Positions 62,961-64,000 of a DNA stretch of 64,000 nt are shown piece by piece; the first letter of the stretch is position 1, and every line of letters starts with the position of its first letter. Location: the NCBI GenBank assembly GCA_016490735.1, contig JAEMWC010001607.1, positions 45,001 to 109,000 of the forward strand, given 5' to 3'. A program made the translations under genes and the position numbers. The notes under the pieces are model-generated. The model saw only the letters and a list, made by a program, of their open reading frames with translations. It ran no database searches and was not told the DNA's origin. The DNA comes from Pachyseris speciosa (taxonomy: Eukaryota > Cnidaria > Anthozoa > Scleractinia > Pachyseridae).

Positions 62961-64000
62961 CGCTGTAACCTGATATCCATCACATTCATTTATCATGACT
63001 GATTTATTTCACCTCTTGCGGTTGCGAATCAACAACACGAACAGCGCTCAGTTGGCTTATTATTAAAGCGAATGATACAAGGTTCAACATTTGTTGAGCA
63101 ACAAATGTTGAACATTGTTGTGCCAACTTGTTGAACGGAATTGAGCCAAGCTCAACGTTCAACAACTTTCAACACGTTGAACGGCATATTTCAACGTTCA
63201 CCATCACATGATACACTGTTCTACATTTGTTGAACAGCACCTGCAACATTTGTTGCTCAACAAAATTAATGTTGAACCGTGTATCATTCGCTTAAGTTGG
63301 TAGAGCACCGCATCGGTATCGCAGAGATCCCACACATCCCCGAGTTCATAACTGCGACGATCATTCACATTTTCAGTATACATATCCATCAGACGGGAAT
63401 CAAGCAATCGACAGTTTAAGAAATGAATCTTGAATTCCGTAGCTTACAACTGTCAGAAGCTTCAGCAGATTTAAGAAAAAGTCACTTTCATCTAAATTTC
63501 GCTGTTAAAGGAATACAATGTTTCTTCTTACATGTACATAAGGCTATACACTTTCGTTTATTTCTGACACTGAGCAAATTCAACAAGGCGATGTACTTTG
63601 TTTGCGGTAGCTAGTGGACCTGACTAATTCCGGCACCATATTGCTCGTGGTTCGAAAAGAAAGATTCTCCGAAATTACGCGGAACGTTTGTTCCCGTTCA
63701 TTCGCATAAACTTTCATGTCAAACAGTCATTTCAGAGTTAGCATTGATATTCTCCGTTTTGCTGTACTGACATCACTGTACGTTTCCCGGATCTCTGGAT
63801 ATTCGGATCATAATTCGATATAAGTACGTCGATATATTAGGTGTTCTCTGTAATACGTATCTTTGAACGGGGATGTTTACTACACATTGGCCTCTGTTTC
63901 TGTTGTTCTATGCTATTAGGTTATGTAGATAGCTAGCTAGCACTTGTTTTGAATCAAGCTTTATTTTATAAATTCTTAGTAAGTCTGCTGTAAATAATAG
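62961..64000. repeat. Duplicated IFI27-like intron sequence
   Basis: Parallels about 52,640-53,545 (for example TTGCGGTTGCGAATCAACA, then CGTTCATTCGCATAAACTTT). No exon is seen before the window ends. Confidence 0.75.
63067..63292. mobile_element. 226-bp PIF/Harbinger-like MITE
   Basis: Ends AGCGAATGATAC and GTATCATTCGCT are perfect inverted repeats flanked by a 3-bp TAA duplication. The interior is full of CAACATTTGTTG-type palindromes. The paralogous intron at 52.7 kb lacks it. Confidence 0.75.

Noticed and set aside
1..64000. CRISPR array
   Set aside because: No regularly spaced identical repeats with unique spacers; the 20-bp array at the left edge is a contiguous minisatellite.

Overview
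The window is animal nuclear DNA, most likely from an anthozoan cnidarian such as a stony coral (inference). It is AT-rich and repeat-dense, with GT-AG split genes, tRNA-derived SINEs, several decayed LINE families, foldback and MITE-type DNA elements, and a host gene of the interferon-inducible IFI6/IFI27 (ISG12) type. No bacterial operon structure is present.

The centrepiece is a nearly complete Maverick/Polinton (adintovirus-like endogenous virus) at about 14,920-38,714. It has roughly 1.2-kb terminal inverted repeats beginning AGTTAG. On the minus strand it carries a protein-primed-type DNA polymerase B (N-terminus split by a frameshift), a BRO-N/nuclease protein, an rve integrase with a C-terminal chromodomain, a parvovirus-type phospholipase A2-like protein, a DUF5679-like microprotein, an adenain-like protease, two small basic or membrane-active virion-type proteins, a major capsid protein candidate, an AT-hook protein, a penton/minor capsid candidate and a coiled-coil protein. 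On the plus strand are an HNH homing-type endonuclease, the A32/FtsK-type packaging ATPase, a small acidic protein, two collagen-stalk fibre proteins and two unknown proteins. A convergent minus-strand gene encodes a zinc-ribbon, VLTF3-like late transcription factor candidate.

A short motif, TCTAA followed by an AT-rich run ending at the start codon, precedes nine of these genes. Most are capsid, packaging and fibre genes, with a divergent pair in the 30-bp gap between the minus and plus blocks at 30.17-30.18 kb. The motif resembles the TCTA late promoter reported for mavirus and CroV. Together with the VLTF3-like gene it suggests a self-contained late-gene programme. The element carries younger insertions: a 1.7-kb foldback with 9-bp target duplications and a 386-bp foldback in the left repeat, and 153 extra bases in the right repeat.

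The left flank (1-14.9 kb) holds a 20-bp minisatellite, a 1.7-kb foldback element containing a SINE, one exon of an ENDOD1-like nonspecific endonuclease, an interstitial telomere-like tract, a RecQ-like helicase fragment split by a hAT-type MITE, a nested inverted-repeat element, a LINE pseudogene and small MITEs. The right flank (38.7-64 kb) holds L1-like, CR1/Jockey-like, restriction-endonuclease-type, BEL/Pao and Penelope-like retroelement remnants, a TTAA-flanked piggyBac-like MITE inside a LINE, P2X7-like and THAP-like fragments, and a tRNA-like repeat cluster. It also holds a two-exon IFI27-like gene at 52,532-55,083 whose region is tandemly duplicated; the second first-exon, at 61,516, is broken by an inserted element.
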